Source: a virus
Reading direction: 5' to 3' (one strand)
DNA length: 32,555 nucleotides
Virus record (IMG/VR): IMGVR_UViG_3300025131_005267
Span: 1-32,555 of that record
Part shown: positions 16,328 to 25,147 of the stretch, piece by piece
Layout: each line of letters begins with the position of its first letter
Position numbering within the stretch: the first letter of the stretch is position 1
Program-made: the position numbers and the translations under genes
The notes under the pieces: model-generated
Told to the model about the DNA's origin: nothing
Database searches by the model: none
The model's input: only the letters and a program-made list of their open reading frames with translations

Positions 16328-16928
16328 TTATGCAATAACAGTATGTAACGAAGAAGTAGAAATACAACGATTAGTTACATTTTTATTAAAACATAAAGAA
16401 TTACAAGATGAAATAGTAATTACTTATGATTCTAAGAATGGTATTAAAGATATAGAAGAATACTTGAAAAGTAACATTGGATTTAGTTGGCATCCATATG
16501 AATTTGATGGTAATTTTTCTGATTTAAAGAATCATACAAAATCAATGTGTAGTGGAGATTATATATTTCATTTAGACGCGGATGAAATACCTCATGAATT
16601 TTTGATGGAACAAGTACATACAGTTATAGAAATGAATGATGTAGATTTAATATGGACACCAAGAGTGAATACAGTTGAAGGACTTACTGATGAATGGGCG
16701 AATAAATGGGGATGGAGAATATCAGAAAAAGGTTGGGTTAATTATCCAGATTATCAAGCTAGAATTTTTAAGAATCATCCAGATATTAAATGGGTTAAAC
16801 CAGTACACGAAGTAATTTCAGGACATAAAAGTTTTGCACATTTACCACCACACGAAGAACTGTCGTTATATCACCCTAAAACTATAGATAAACAAATAAA
16901 ACAAAATCAATTATATTCTACTATATGA
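16317..16928 (+). CDS. Glycosyltransferase, GT-A fold (GT2-like)
   Basis: A 203-residue GT2-type transferase opening the sugar cassette. The N-terminus KISYAITVCNEEVEIQRLV is the nucleotide-binding strand and loop, and DYIFHLDADEIP carries the metal-binding D-x-D at residues 87-89. It continues with a WTPRVNTVEG region and a VKPVHEVISGH acceptor-side histidine motif, typical of small GT2 enzymes. It uses TTG as start, with AGAGG 6 bases upstream. It overlaps its neighbours at both ends. At about 200 residues it is a minimal GT-A domain without membrane helices. Confidence 0.82.
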   Translation: MKISYAITVCNEEVEIQRLVTFLLKHKELQDEIVITYDSKNGIKDIEEYLKSNIGFSWHPYEFDGNFSDLKNHTKSMCSGDYIFHLDADEIPHEFLMEQVHTVIEMNDVDLIWTPRVNTVEGLTDEWANKWGWRISEKGWVNYPDYQARIFKNHPDIKWVKPVHEVISGHKSFAHLPPHEELSLYHPKTIDKQIKQNQLYSTI

Positions 16929-17941
16929 TAAAAGTAAAAATACTTAATCCTATAGAAGATAGAAATGAACCAACTTTTCGTCCTTTGTTTTTTATAAAGG
17001 ATATGTTAAGAGATTATAGTATTGATATAACTGAGTCGGATGATTTTGATTTTATGTTTATAGGTATGAACGAGTTTATAGATAAAGATGTTTCGTTAGA
17101 TGAAAGTGTAGACCGTGGACTTGAAAATTTATCTAAAATAACTGGTGATTATTTTTTATTTGATGGATCTGATTCAACATCTCTTATGGGTGCGTACGAA
17201 GTTTTAAATGAAAGTAAAGCAATTTATTTATTTAAAAATCAACTATTGAATAGAGAAGAATACAAGAAATCAACAACTTTAAATAAGTGGTTTTTTGGAA
17301 CTGGTAGTGATTTAGATTTATCATATAATATTTCAGATGAAAATTGGAATAGAATAAAATTAAGTGGATGGAATTTAGGTTATATGTTACCTCAGTATAG
17401 AAATTTTCAACAGGTTTCAAGTTATAAGAATTTAGACGTTTGTGCAATTTATAAAGCAGAACTTCCATATAATGAAGAACACAAATTGAGAAATGATTTA
17501 TATTATACGAACCATAGAAAAAGTGCGTGGGATGTTTTAGATAGTAAATTTTCTTCAAAAAAAGATAAATTACCTTATCAAGAATATATTAATACATTAT
17601 ATAATTCAAAAATAGCACTTTCACCATATGGGATGGGAGAAATCTGTTTTAGAGATTTTGAATGTATGCAGTTTGGAACAATTATAGTTAAACCAGATGT
17701 GAGTAGATTAGACACAATTCCAAATATTTATGAAGATGATGAAACTTATGTTGCAGTAAATTATGATTGGTCTAATCTTAATGAAAAAGTTGATTATATA
17801 TTATCAGATTTTAATAATTTAAATCAAAAAATAAATACTAATATTAGAAAAGAGTTTTTAGAAAAATATACTTATGAAAACTTGTGTATGCATTGGTATG
17901 AAATTTTTAGTAACTTAGATAAAATTAATAAGTATGAATAA
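16925..17941 (+). CDS. Putative glycosyltransferase, GT-B-like
   Basis: A 338-residue protein whose C-terminal half carries YINTLYNSKIALSPYGMGE followed by an ICFRDFECMQFGTIIVKPD stretch. This pattern of a small-residue loop and an R-x-x-E acidic motif is seen in exostosin- and CgeB-like glycosyltransferases. A TNHRKSAWDVL segment precedes it. The N-terminal half is divergent and I cannot place it. The start overlaps the previous stop by 4 bases (ATGA). Role as a transferase rests on the C-terminal motif and on the neighbours. Confidence 0.6.
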   Translation: MIKVKILNPIEDRNEPTFRPLFFIKDMLRDYSIDITESDDFDFMFIGMNEFIDKDVSLDESVDRGLENLSKITGDYFLFDGSDSTSLMGAYEVLNESKAIYLFKNQLLNREEYKKSTTLNKWFFGTGSDLDLSYNISDENWNRIKLSGWNLGYMLPQYRNFQQVSSYKNLDVCAIYKAELPYNEEHKLRNDLYYTNHRKSAWDVLDSKFSSKKDKLPYQEYINTLYNSKIALSPYGMGEICFRDFECMQFGTIIVKPDVSRLDTIPNIYEDDETYVAVNYDWSNLNEKVDYILSDFNNLNQKINTNIRKEFLEKYTYENLCMHWYEIFSNLDKINKYE

Positions 17942-18443
17942 AAACATATTTTCAGAAGAAGTAAAAGTATTTACACCAGAAGCTTTTGAAGATTACAGAG
18001 GTGAACTTTGGACTACTTGGAAAAAAGATGAGTTTCCAATAGATTTAGAATTTAATCATGATAAGATTTCTACTTCACGTAAAAATGTTATTAGAGGTAT
18101 ACACGGAGATAATAAATCTTGGAAACTAGTTACTTGTTTATATGGCGAGTTATATTTTGTAGTTGTAGATAATAGAAAAGATTCATATACATATTTGAAA
18201 TGGGACCATATTATACTGAGTGATAAAAATAAAAAGATGGTATTAATACCACCTGGATTTGGAAATTCTTTTTGTGTTTTGAGTAACTATTCAATATTTA
18301 TGTATAAATGGAGTTATAGAGGAAAGTATCCTGATGTTAAGGATCAATTTTCATTAAAATGGAATGATAAAAGAATTGGTATTAACTGGCCAATATCTAA
18401 TCCTATACTTTCAGATAGAGATAAAAATTCAAAGGAGTTATAA
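17934..18443 (+). CDS. RmlC-like cupin (nucleotide-sugar 3,5-epimerase family)
   Basis: A 169-residue cupin of the dTDP-4-dehydrorhamnose 3,5-epimerase family, which epimerises 4-keto-6-deoxy sugar nucleotides. NVIRGIHGDNKSWKLVTCLYG holds the catalytic base His57 and Lys64. LIPPGFGNSF corresponds to the canonical PxGFAHGF, but the histidine of that motif is absent here. FMYKWSYRG has the candidate acid Tyr124, and the end KWNDKRIGINWP is diagnostic. No RmlA, RmlB or RmlD is visible here, so the keto-sugar substrate must come from the host or from genes outside the window. The missing second histidine leaves open whether it epimerises one centre or two. Confidence 0.82.
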   Translation: MNKNIFSEEVKVFTPEAFEDYRGELWTTWKKDEFPIDLEFNHDKISTSRKNVIRGIHGDNKSWKLVTCLYGELYFVVVDNRKDSYTYLKWDHIILSDKNKKMVLIPPGFGNSFCVLSNYSIFMYKWSYRGKYPDVKDQFSLKWNDKRIGINWPISNPILSDRDKNSKEL

Positions 18444-19369
18444 TGCCAGCAGACAGTAAAACAAAAACAACAATATTAAAATTAAGACGACATAAAAGAA
18501 CAAAAGAAAAAACTTGTATGGTAACTGCATATGATTACCCACAGGCATTAATTGCAGATAAGGCCGGAGTTGATGTTGTTCTAGTAGGAGATTCTTGTGG
18601 TATGACAACACATGGATACAAGACAACAATTCCTGTAACGATGGATGAAATGGTAAACCATTGTGAAGCGGTATCACGAGGAGCAAATGATGCATTTCTT
18701 GTAGGTGATATGCCATATATGTCTTATCAACCATCAGACCAAATAGCAGTAGAAAATGCTGGAAGATTTATTAAAGCGGGAATGGATTGTGCAAAAGTAG
18801 AAGGTGCTATGATAGATAGAGTTAAAGCTATTGTAGATTCTGGTATTATGGTTATGAGTCATTTAGGACTAACACCACATACTCGTGCAAAACTTGGTGG
18901 ATATAGAGTACAAGGTAAAACAGCAAAGAGTGCAGAAATTGTACTTGACCAAGCATTAAGATTACAAGATGTTGGTTGTTCTTTTCTATTGTTAGAAGCG
19001 ATGCCAACAGAACCAGCTGGTATGATAGCAGAGAAACTTGATATACCAGTTTATGGTATTGGAGCGGGAGATAGAGTTGATGGACAACTTGTGATTCTTC
19101 ACGATTTAGTTGGTTTATTTTGGGAATTTAAATCAAAATTTGTTAAAAGATATTGTGAAGCGGGTCAGATGATACAATCAGCACTTGAAGAGTATAAGTC
19201 TGAAGTAAAAGGTGGTCAGTTTCCAGCACCAGAAAACTTTTATGAGATTAAAGAAGAAGAACTTGAAAAATTACTTGGTGATTCTTCTTGGAAATATGAA
19301 ACAGATAGAGTTGAGAATTTAGCTAAACCAAAACATAGTGTAACACCTAGAACAACAAAGAGGGACTAA
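18443..19369 (+). CDS. panB: Ketopantoate hydroxymethyltransferase (PanB family)
   Basis: PanB adds a hydroxymethyl group from 5,10-methylenetetrahydrofolate to 2-ketoisovalerate, the first step of pantothenate synthesis. All key residues line up with the E. coli enzyme: metal ligands Asp50 (LVGDSCGMTTHG), Asp89 (LVGDMPYMSY) and Glu120 (AKVEGA), and the catalytic Glu185 (LLLEAMP). His140 in SHLGLTP and the GGYRVQGKT and YGIGAG loops are also present. It should therefore be active. It is 308 residues against 264 in E. coli; the extra is a charged C-terminal tail from about residue 262. It sits directly before a ThDP enzyme, sharing a TAATG junction with it. No PanC, PanD or PanE is nearby, so its true substrate may be a different keto acid or a keto-sugar. 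Confidence 0.9.
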   Translation: MPADSKTKTTILKLRRHKRTKEKTCMVTAYDYPQALIADKAGVDVVLVGDSCGMTTHGYKTTIPVTMDEMVNHCEAVSRGANDAFLVGDMPYMSYQPSDQIAVENAGRFIKAGMDCAKVEGAMIDRVKAIVDSGIMVMSHLGLTPHTRAKLGGYRVQGKTAKSAEIVLDQALRLQDVGCSFLLLEAMPTEPAGMIAEKLDIPVYGIGAGDRVDGQLVILHDLVGLFWEFKSKFVKRYCEAGQMIQSALEEYKSEVKGGQFPAPENFYEIKEEELEKLLGDSSWKYETDRVENLAKPKHSVTPRTTKRD

Positions 19370-21222
19370 TGAAGGTAGCAGATTATATAATAAATCATTT
19401 AGCAGATTATGGAATTGAAGATGTATTTCTTGTTTATGGAGCCGCGAATGGAGATTTAGTAGATGCTTTTACACGAAATGATAAAATAAGATATGTCGCT
19501 GTTATGCATGAACAAGGTGGTGGTTTTGCTGCTGAGGGACATGCTAAGATATCAGGTAAAATTGGAGTTGCTATGGCAACGAGTGGACCAGGTGGTATGA
19601 ATTTTGTAACTTCTATTGGTAATTGTTTTTATGATTCAGTACCTTGTTTGTTTATAACAGGTCAAATTAATTCTAAGTTTATGAGACCTGATGAAAGTAT
19701 TAGACAAATTGGATTTCAAGAAACGGATATTATTAGTATTGTAAAACCAATGACTAAGTATGCTAAAACTATCATGAACCCATTAGATGTTAAGTATGAA
19801 TTAGAAAAAGCTATTCATATGGCAACAGAAGGAAGACCGGGTCCAGTTTTATTAGATATACCAATAGATGTACAAAAGAGTGATATAGATGAAAACTCAA
19901 TGATAGGGTATGATGTTGATTTAAAAACTATGTATGATACAGATATGATTACTAAACAAGTTGATAAATATATTGAAGATTTGAAAAATAGTGAAAGACC
20001 CTGTTTAATGATAGGTGCTGGTGTTCGGTTGAGTGGTGCAGTTGATGAGTTATTGGAACTTGGTAAGTTATTAAAGATTCCTATGTTTCCAACGTGGAAT
20101 GCATTAGACATAGTTTGTTCTGATTATGAATATTATGGCGGTAGGATTGGTACGTATGGTGGAGCAGGAAGAAACTTCGGTATACAAAACTCTGATTTAT
20201 TATTGGCAATAGGAAGTAGAATATCTGGAAGAATAACGGGTGGTAATATACATACTTTTGCTAGAGAAGCTAAAAAGTATATGGTAGATGTTGATAAAGC
20301 CGGACTACAGAAAAAATTACAACAAGTACCATTTGATGAATGTGTTTATTCAGATGCAAAGCTGTTTATCAATATATTAAAAGAACGATTAAAACCAGCT
20401 TGGAAGAGAGCTGGTAGTGAACATTTACCAAACTTTGATTCGTGGGTAGATAAGGTAATGGATTGGAAAGTAAAATACGATCCTGTAACTGATGATATGT
20501 TTAAACCAAGAAAATATCCACACCCATATGCTTTTACTAGAATTTTATCAGAAGAAATGAATGATAATGATATATTCGTTGCTGATTGCGGTGGTAATAT
20601 TGTAATATCCAATCATGCTTTTGAAACAAAAGTAGGTCAGAGATACTTTACTAACAATGGTAATTCTCCAATGGGATTTTCTTTTGCTGGTGCTATAGGA
20701 GCTGCTATTGCTGCTGATGAATCACAAAATGTAGTATGTGTCATTGGTGATGGTGGGTTCAATATGAATATTCAAGAGTTACAAACTATAGTTAATTATC
20801 AAATTCCAGTTAAAACTATTATATTGAACAATCACATATATGGTATTACAAAAGCATTCCAAGAAACAAATTTTGAAGGTAGGTCTGAAGCCTGTGGACC
20901 AATCGGTTATAATCCACCAAATTTTGTTGACATAATTGAAGCTTATAAAATTCCTACTATGGTAGTAGATGATGGTTCTGATTATGATGAGATTAGAAAA
21001 CAAATTAGAGCTTTTCTGTCAGTACAGGGTCCTGTTGTTATGGATTTAAATTGTCATGAATATCATACTTACGACCCAAAAATAGTTGGGTGGGAAACAC
21101 CTATTGAGGATATGTATCCATATTTATCTGAAGAAGAGTTTAATGAAAATATGTATATAAAACCAATAGGTCAAAAAAGAGTTTATCCAAAATTAACAAA
21201 GAATGAATTATGGGATAAGTAA
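19369..21222 (+). CDS. Thiamine-diphosphate enzyme, acetolactate-synthase-like
   Basis: A 617-residue ThDP-dependent carboligase or decarboxylase. Catalytic Glu48 is in MHEQGGGFAAEGHAK, followed by ATSGPGGMNF. The ThDP-Mg motif starts at GDGG (residues 460-463, in IGDGGFNMNIQEL) and ends in ILNN near 488. The layout is that of acetolactate synthase large subunits (about 550-600 residues). The C-terminus, with GWETPIEDMYPYLSEEE, differs from house-keeping enzymes and recalls ThDP enzymes of surface-polysaccharide clusters. YerE of yersiniose synthesis, which transfers a two-carbon unit from pyruvate to a 4-keto-3,6-dideoxy sugar, is one such precedent. No small regulatory subunit is present. 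It begins on the PanB stop, suggesting a joint pathway, for instance PanB making the keto acid used here. That pairing is inference. Confidence 0.85.
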   Translation: MKVADYIINHLADYGIEDVFLVYGAANGDLVDAFTRNDKIRYVAVMHEQGGGFAAEGHAKISGKIGVAMATSGPGGMNFVTSIGNCFYDSVPCLFITGQINSKFMRPDESIRQIGFQETDIISIVKPMTKYAKTIMNPLDVKYELEKAIHMATEGRPGPVLLDIPIDVQKSDIDENSMIGYDVDLKTMYDTDMITKQVDKYIEDLKNSERPCLMIGAGVRLSGAVDELLELGKLLKIPMFPTWNALDIVCSDYEYYGGRIGTYGGAGRNFGIQNSDLLLAIGSRISGRITGGNIHTFAREAKKYMVDVDKAGLQKKLQQVPFDECVYSDAKLFINILKERLKPAWKRAGSEHLPNFDSWVDKVMDWKVKYDPVTDDMFKPRKYPHPYAFTRILSEEMNDNDIFVADCGGNIVISNHAFETKVGQRYFTNNGNSPMGFSFAGAIGAAIAADESQNVVCVIGDGGFNMNIQELQTIVNYQIPVKTIILNNHIYGITKAFQETNFEGRSEACGPIGYNPPNFVDIIEAYKIPTMVVDDGSDYDEIRKQIRAFLSVQGPVVMDLNCHEYHTYDPKIVGWETPIEDMYPYLSEEEFNENMYIKPIGQKRVYPKLTKNELWDK

Positions 21223-21236
21223 GATATTTATATACG
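21222..21236 (+). promoter_or_regulatory. Recurring AT-rich boundary motif, copy 1
   Basis: The 15 bases AGATATTTATATACG run from the last base of the ThDP enzyme stop to the ATG of the radical SAM gene. An identical copy is at 32192-32206, after the last oxidoreductase gene. No Shine-Dalgarno site precedes this ATG, so the motif takes that place. It could mark a promoter -10 or another phage-specific signal. Confidence 0.4.
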
Positions 21237-23282
21237 ATGAATAAAATAAAAATAGGAACAGTTCAAGTAAATAATAGTTTTTCTGGACAAAACTATTTGC
21301 CATTATCTCTAGGGTTTTTAGTATCTTACGCCGAATTTCATTGTAAGAATTTTGAAGATTTTGAATTTTTAAACCCAATATATAAAAGAGTTCCAATAAA
21401 AGAAGTAGTTGAATTGTATAAAGATTGTGATGTAGTTGCTTTTAGTGTTTATGTGTGGAATAATAATATATCAATGAGAATAGCAAAGGCATTAAAAGAA
21501 GTTAATCCAAATATATTAACTTTGGCCGGTGGATGTCATATACCAGAAAGAACTGAATACATAGAAAAATATATGAGTGACCATCCTTACTTAGATATAG
21601 CTTCAATTGGAGAAGGTGAAAGAGTATTTACTGATTTCTTAGAAAACTATCCTACCAAGAGTTGGGATAAAGTTGAGTCATTAGTTTATAGAGACGGTGA
21701 TAAATTAATCACCACACCACAGGCAGAACGAATTAAAGATATGAACGAAATACCATCACCTTTTATTGAGGGTTATTTTGACGGTTTAGTAAAAGATAAT
21801 CCAGAAGAAAGATGGATTGGATTATGGGAAACTAATCGAGGTTGTCCGTTCGCTTGTACTTTTTGTGATTGGGGTGTTGGATTTAAAAAGAAAGTATCTA
21901 AGTATGATTTAGAAGGTAGATTATATGAGGAGATTGATTGGTTTAGTGAAAATAAGATAGAGTTTGTATTTGCTTGTGATGCTAACTTTGGTATGTATAA
22001 AGATAGAGATTTACCTATTGTTAAAAAGTTTGCTGAAAATAAGAAAAGATATGGATACCCTGAAGCATTATCAGTACAAAATACTAAAAATTCAAATAAA
22101 GTTTCATATCAAGTTCAAAAATTACTATCAGATACAGGTTTAAGTAAAGGTGCTCTAATAGCATTTCAATCACTTGATCCTAAAACATTGAAAGCGATCA
22201 AGAGAGCAAATATAAAACTTGATGTATTTTATGACTTACAGGCTAAATTCATGGAAGATGGAATAAAAACATTTTCTGATATCATTTTAGGTTTACCAGA
22301 AGAGACTTATGAAAGTTTTACATCTGGAGTTTCTAAATTGATAGGTATGGGACAACACAATAGAATTCAGTTTAATAATTTAAGTATATTACCTAATACA
22401 GAAATGGGTGATCCTGAATACTTGGAGCATTACGAGATGAAAGTAGTTGAAAACGATATTATAAATATACATGGAGCTTTAGGAGAATGGTTAGATGACA
22501 TTTATGAAACACAACAAATGGTAGTGGGAACTAAGTCAATGCCAGGAGAAGATTGGGTTAAAACTCGTGTATTTGGATATGTTGTAGCTTTTTTACATTT
22601 TAATAAGTTATTTCAAATACCTATTATATTAGCAAATACTGTTTATGGTATAAGTTATAAAGAAATATTTGATGCGTTTGTTACAGAAGAAAAAAGTAAG
22701 ACAGGAACGTTTTCTGATTTGATAAGTGATTTTTATAAACACTCACGTAATATGCAAAAAGGTGGACCAGAGTTTGTTAGTTCTAAAAAATGGTTAAATA
22801 TTTGGTGGCCACCTGACGAGTTAGCATTTATACGAGCAGTTACTGAAGGAAAGTTAGATGATTTTTACGAAGACACGAAAGAAATTTTATATAATGTATT
22901 TGATAATCACGGTATTAAAAATTACGATAGAATTATTTCAGAAGCAATATTACTTAATAAAAGTTTAATAAAATTACCGAATCAAACAAAAGATTTAAGT
23001 GTTAGATTAAATTGGAATATTTTAGATGTTTATACTGAGACATTGTTAGGAAAAGAATCTGTATTAAAAGAGGGTAAATTTACTTATTTTATTGATAGAA
23101 CAACTGAAACTTGGGATTCATGGGAAGACTGGTGTGAAAAAGTAGTCTGGTGGTCAAATAAAAAGGGTGCTTATTTATATGATTGTTTAGTTAGTAATGA
23201 CAAAAAGAAAAAAGAGTTTATAATGCCACAAGTTATAAGAATTGAAAGTGAACCGTTTGGGAATGATGCAAGATATCAATAA
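21237..23282 (+). CDS. B12-binding-type radical SAM enzyme
   Basis: A 681-residue class B (cobalamin-type) radical SAM protein. Residues 1-150 form a B12-binding-like Rossmann domain (VVAFSVYVW, LTLAGGCHIPER, IASIGEGE) without the DxHxxG motif, as in many members. The radical SAM core has the CxxxCxxC iron-sulfur motif at Cys203, Cys207 and Cys210 (RGCPFACTFCDWG) and a long C-terminal extension. Such enzymes typically methylate or cyclise unactivated carbons. In this context it could methylate a sugar or its lipid or protein carrier. It lacks a visible Shine-Dalgarno site and ends inside the next gene. Substrate is unknown. Confidence 0.82.
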   Translation: MNKIKIGTVQVNNSFSGQNYLPLSLGFLVSYAEFHCKNFEDFEFLNPIYKRVPIKEVVELYKDCDVVAFSVYVWNNNISMRIAKALKEVNPNILTLAGGCHIPERTEYIEKYMSDHPYLDIASIGEGERVFTDFLENYPTKSWDKVESLVYRDGDKLITTPQAERIKDMNEIPSPFIEGYFDGLVKDNPEERWIGLWETNRGCPFACTFCDWGVGFKKKVSKYDLEGRLYEEIDWFSENKIEFVFACDANFGMYKDRDLPIVKKFAENKKRYGYPEALSVQNTKNSNKVSYQVQKLLSDTGLSKGALIAFQSLDPKTLKAIKRANIKLDVFYDLQAKFMEDGIKTFSDIILGLPEETYESFTSGVSKLIGMGQHNRIQFNNLSILPNTEMGDPEYLEHYEMKVVENDIINIHGALGEWLDDIYETQQMVVGTKSMPGEDWVKTRVFGYVVAFLHFNKLFQIPIILANTVYGISYKEIFDAFVTEEKSKTGTFSDLISDFYKHSRNMQKGGPEFVSSKKWLNIWWPPDELAFIRAVTEGKLDDFYEDTKEILYNVFDNHGIKNYDRIISEAILLNKSLIKLPNQTKDLSVRLNWNILDVYTETLLGKESVLKEGKFTYFIDRTTETWDSWEDWCEKVVWWSNKKGAYLYDCLVSNDKKKKEFIMPQVIRIESEPFGNDARYQ

Positions 23283-24210
23283 AAATGTTTTAGTAACCGG
23301 AGCTAATGGAATGGTTGCGTATCAATTGATTAGATTACTTAGAGATAGAAATTGTAATTTAACTTTGACAGACCTCCATGAAAAATCAAAGTTTTTTAGT
23401 GATGAAAAATATATTTCAGGTGATTTAAGAAGTCGTAGTTTTACACAATCAATATGTAAAAATCAAGATATAGTTTTTAGTTTAGTAGGACTTAAAGCAT
23501 CTCCTGAGGAATGTTTAAAGAAACCTGCAAGTCATAGTGTAACTATGAATCAGTTTAATTCAAATATTATAGAATCTGCTTTCAAAAATGATGTTGAGTG
23601 GTTTTTGTATACAAGTTCAGTTGGTGTATATTATCCTTCAGAAGTTCTTGTTGAAGATGATGTTTGGAAAACAACACCATCTCATAATGATTGGTATGGT
23701 GGTTGGGCTAAAAGAATGGGAGAACTTAACGTTGAAGCTTCTATGATAGAATATAGTAGAAGTAATTGTTCTATAGTAAGACCTGCAAATATTTATGGGA
23801 AGTGGGATGTTTTTAGTGAGAAGGCTACAGTTATTGGTTCTTTAATTAGTAAAGCATATCATAGTAATAATGATATATTGGAAGTGTGGGGTGATGGTAC
23901 ACCTATCAGAGATTTTATCTACTCTGAGGATGTTGCACGTGGTATGATTCATATGGTTGAGAACGAAGTCACGCAACCAGTAAATCTTGGTAGTGGTACT
24001 GGTGTTACTATTAAGGAAGTTGCAGAGACAATTGCAGAATATTTTGAACAAGAGATAGATTATGATATTACAAAACCGATGGGTGATATGAAAAGATTGA
24101 TGAGCACTAAAAGAGCAGAGAGTTATGGATTTAAACCTGAGGTTAATTTAAAAGAGGGTATTATAAGAACAATAAAATGGTACGAGGAGAATATAAATGA
24201 GTTACAATAA
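23263..24210 (+). CDS. Extended SDR, GDP-fucose-synthase-like, with shifted YxxxK
   Basis: NAD(P)-binding nucleotide-sugar enzyme. NKNVLVTGANGMVAYQL is the Rossmann loop, LYTSSVGVYY supplies the active-site Ser/Thr strand, and VWGDGTPIRDFIYSEDVA is the extended-SDR sugar-binding motif. The C-terminus (KPMGDMKRLMSTKRA) resembles GDP-L-fucose synthase. The catalytic Tyr-Lys motif is NDWYGGWAKRMGE, with four residues between Tyr145 and Lys150 instead of three, so the pair may not be functional as usual. Start: ATG 23263 or 23266 (a TTG at 23242 is also open); alignment with the paralogue at 24197 favours 23266. It overlaps the radical SAM gene by 20 bases. Confidence 0.82.
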   Translation: MMQDINKNVLVTGANGMVAYQLIRLLRDRNCNLTLTDLHEKSKFFSDEKYISGDLRSRSFTQSICKNQDIVFSLVGLKASPEECLKKPASHSVTMNQFNSNIIESAFKNDVEWFLYTSSVGVYYPSEVLVEDDVWKTTPSHNDWYGGWAKRMGELNVEASMIEYSRSNCSIVRPANIYGKWDVFSEKATVIGSLISKAYHSNNDILEVWGDGTPIRDFIYSEDVARGMIHMVENEVTQPVNLGSGTGVTIKEVAETIAEYFEQEIDYDITKPMGDMKRLMSTKRAESYGFKPEVNLKEGIIRTIKWYEENINELQ

Positions 24211-25147
24211 TAAAAATGTTTTAGTAACAGGTGCCGCTGGAATATCAGGTCACTCTATGGTAAAAAGATTATTAGATGAGGGTAGTTATGTTAGAGCTAC
24301 AGTATATACTAAAAGAAAATTAAATTTACCAGAACATAAAAATTTAGAAATAATAAAGACAGATTTAAATTCACATAATAAATGTCTTGATATAACAAAA
24401 GATATGGATGTTGTTTTTAATTTTGTTGCATTTATCAGAGGTGCTGCAGGACAAATTGAGAATCAAGTCGATTTAGTTAGAAATAATGTTGTACCAACAA
24501 TTAATATGTTAGATGCGTGTGTGAAATCAAAAGTAGATAAGGTAGGTTTTATTGGTAGTTCTACTATGTACCCTGATGCAGATTATCCTGTAAAAGAAGA
24601 TGAAGGTTTTGTTGGAAATCCATCCTCCGCATATTTTGGTGTTGCGTGGATGAAAAGGTATGCAGAAATTGTTTGTAATCATTTTAATAATATTACTGAT
24701 ACTAAATTTTCTATAATCAGAACTACAGCGATGTATGGACCTCACGATAATTTTAATGATAGAGGACACGTTATTCCACAATTGATTATGAAAGCTGATA
24801 GTGGGATGGATCCATTTGAAATATGGGGAGACGGTACTCAAGTTAGAGATTTTACTTATGTTGATGATGTAATTGATGCACTACTTTTAGTTACAGAAAA
24901 ATCTAATGGTAGAGCATATAATGTAGCGACTGGAACACCGACAACTGTTACAGAGTTAGTAGAAACTATAACAGATATTTATGGTTATATACCAGAGTTT
25001 AAATACGATTTGACTAAACCAACAATGATATCAAAAAGAGTAGTTGATGTTAGTAAGATATATAAAGAATTAAATTGGAAAGCAAAACATACATTGAGAG
25101 AGGGTTTAGAAAAAACAATAGAGTGGTATAAGGGGAGTATTAAATGA
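24197..25147 (+). CDS. Extended SDR, GDP-fucose-synthase-like paralogue
   Basis: Paralogue of the preceding gene, 316 residues. NKNVLVTGAAGISGHSM binds the dinucleotide, FIGSSTMYPDAD has the active-site strand, and IWGDGTQVRDFTYVDDVI the sugar-binding motif. The usual YxxxK is again displaced: SSAYFGVAWMKRYAE has six residues between Tyr146 and Lys153, and the position four before the lysine is valine. The family (GDP-fucose synthase, ColC) epimerises and reduces 4-keto-6-deoxy sugars. Whether this copy is catalytic by the standard mechanism is open. GAGGAG is 6-11 bases upstream. Confidence 0.82.
   Translation: MSYNNKNVLVTGAAGISGHSMVKRLLDEGSYVRATVYTKRKLNLPEHKNLEIIKTDLNSHNKCLDITKDMDVVFNFVAFIRGAAGQIENQVDLVRNNVVPTINMLDACVKSKVDKVGFIGSSTMYPDADYPVKEDEGFVGNPSSAYFGVAWMKRYAEIVCNHFNNITDTKFSIIRTTAMYGPHDNFNDRGHVIPQLIMKADSGMDPFEIWGDGTQVRDFTYVDDVIDALLLVTEKSNGRAYNVATGTPTTVTELVETITDIYGYIPEFKYDLTKPTMISKRVVDVSKIYKELNWKAKHTLREGLEKTIEWYKGSIK

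Noticed and set aside
18443-21222. PEP mutase plus phosphonopyruvate decarboxylase (phosphonate synthesis) as an explanation of the PanB and ThDP pair
   Set aside because: PanB shares a fold with PEP mutase, but the EDKxxxxxNS motif is absent and the PanB metal ligands and HLGLTP are present; the ThDP enzyme is acetolactate-synthase-like.
21224-21233. T4-type late promoter TATAAATA on the minus strand
   Set aside because: The box reads leftward into the ThDP gene and there are no minus-strand genes; a rightward role for the motif is more plausible.
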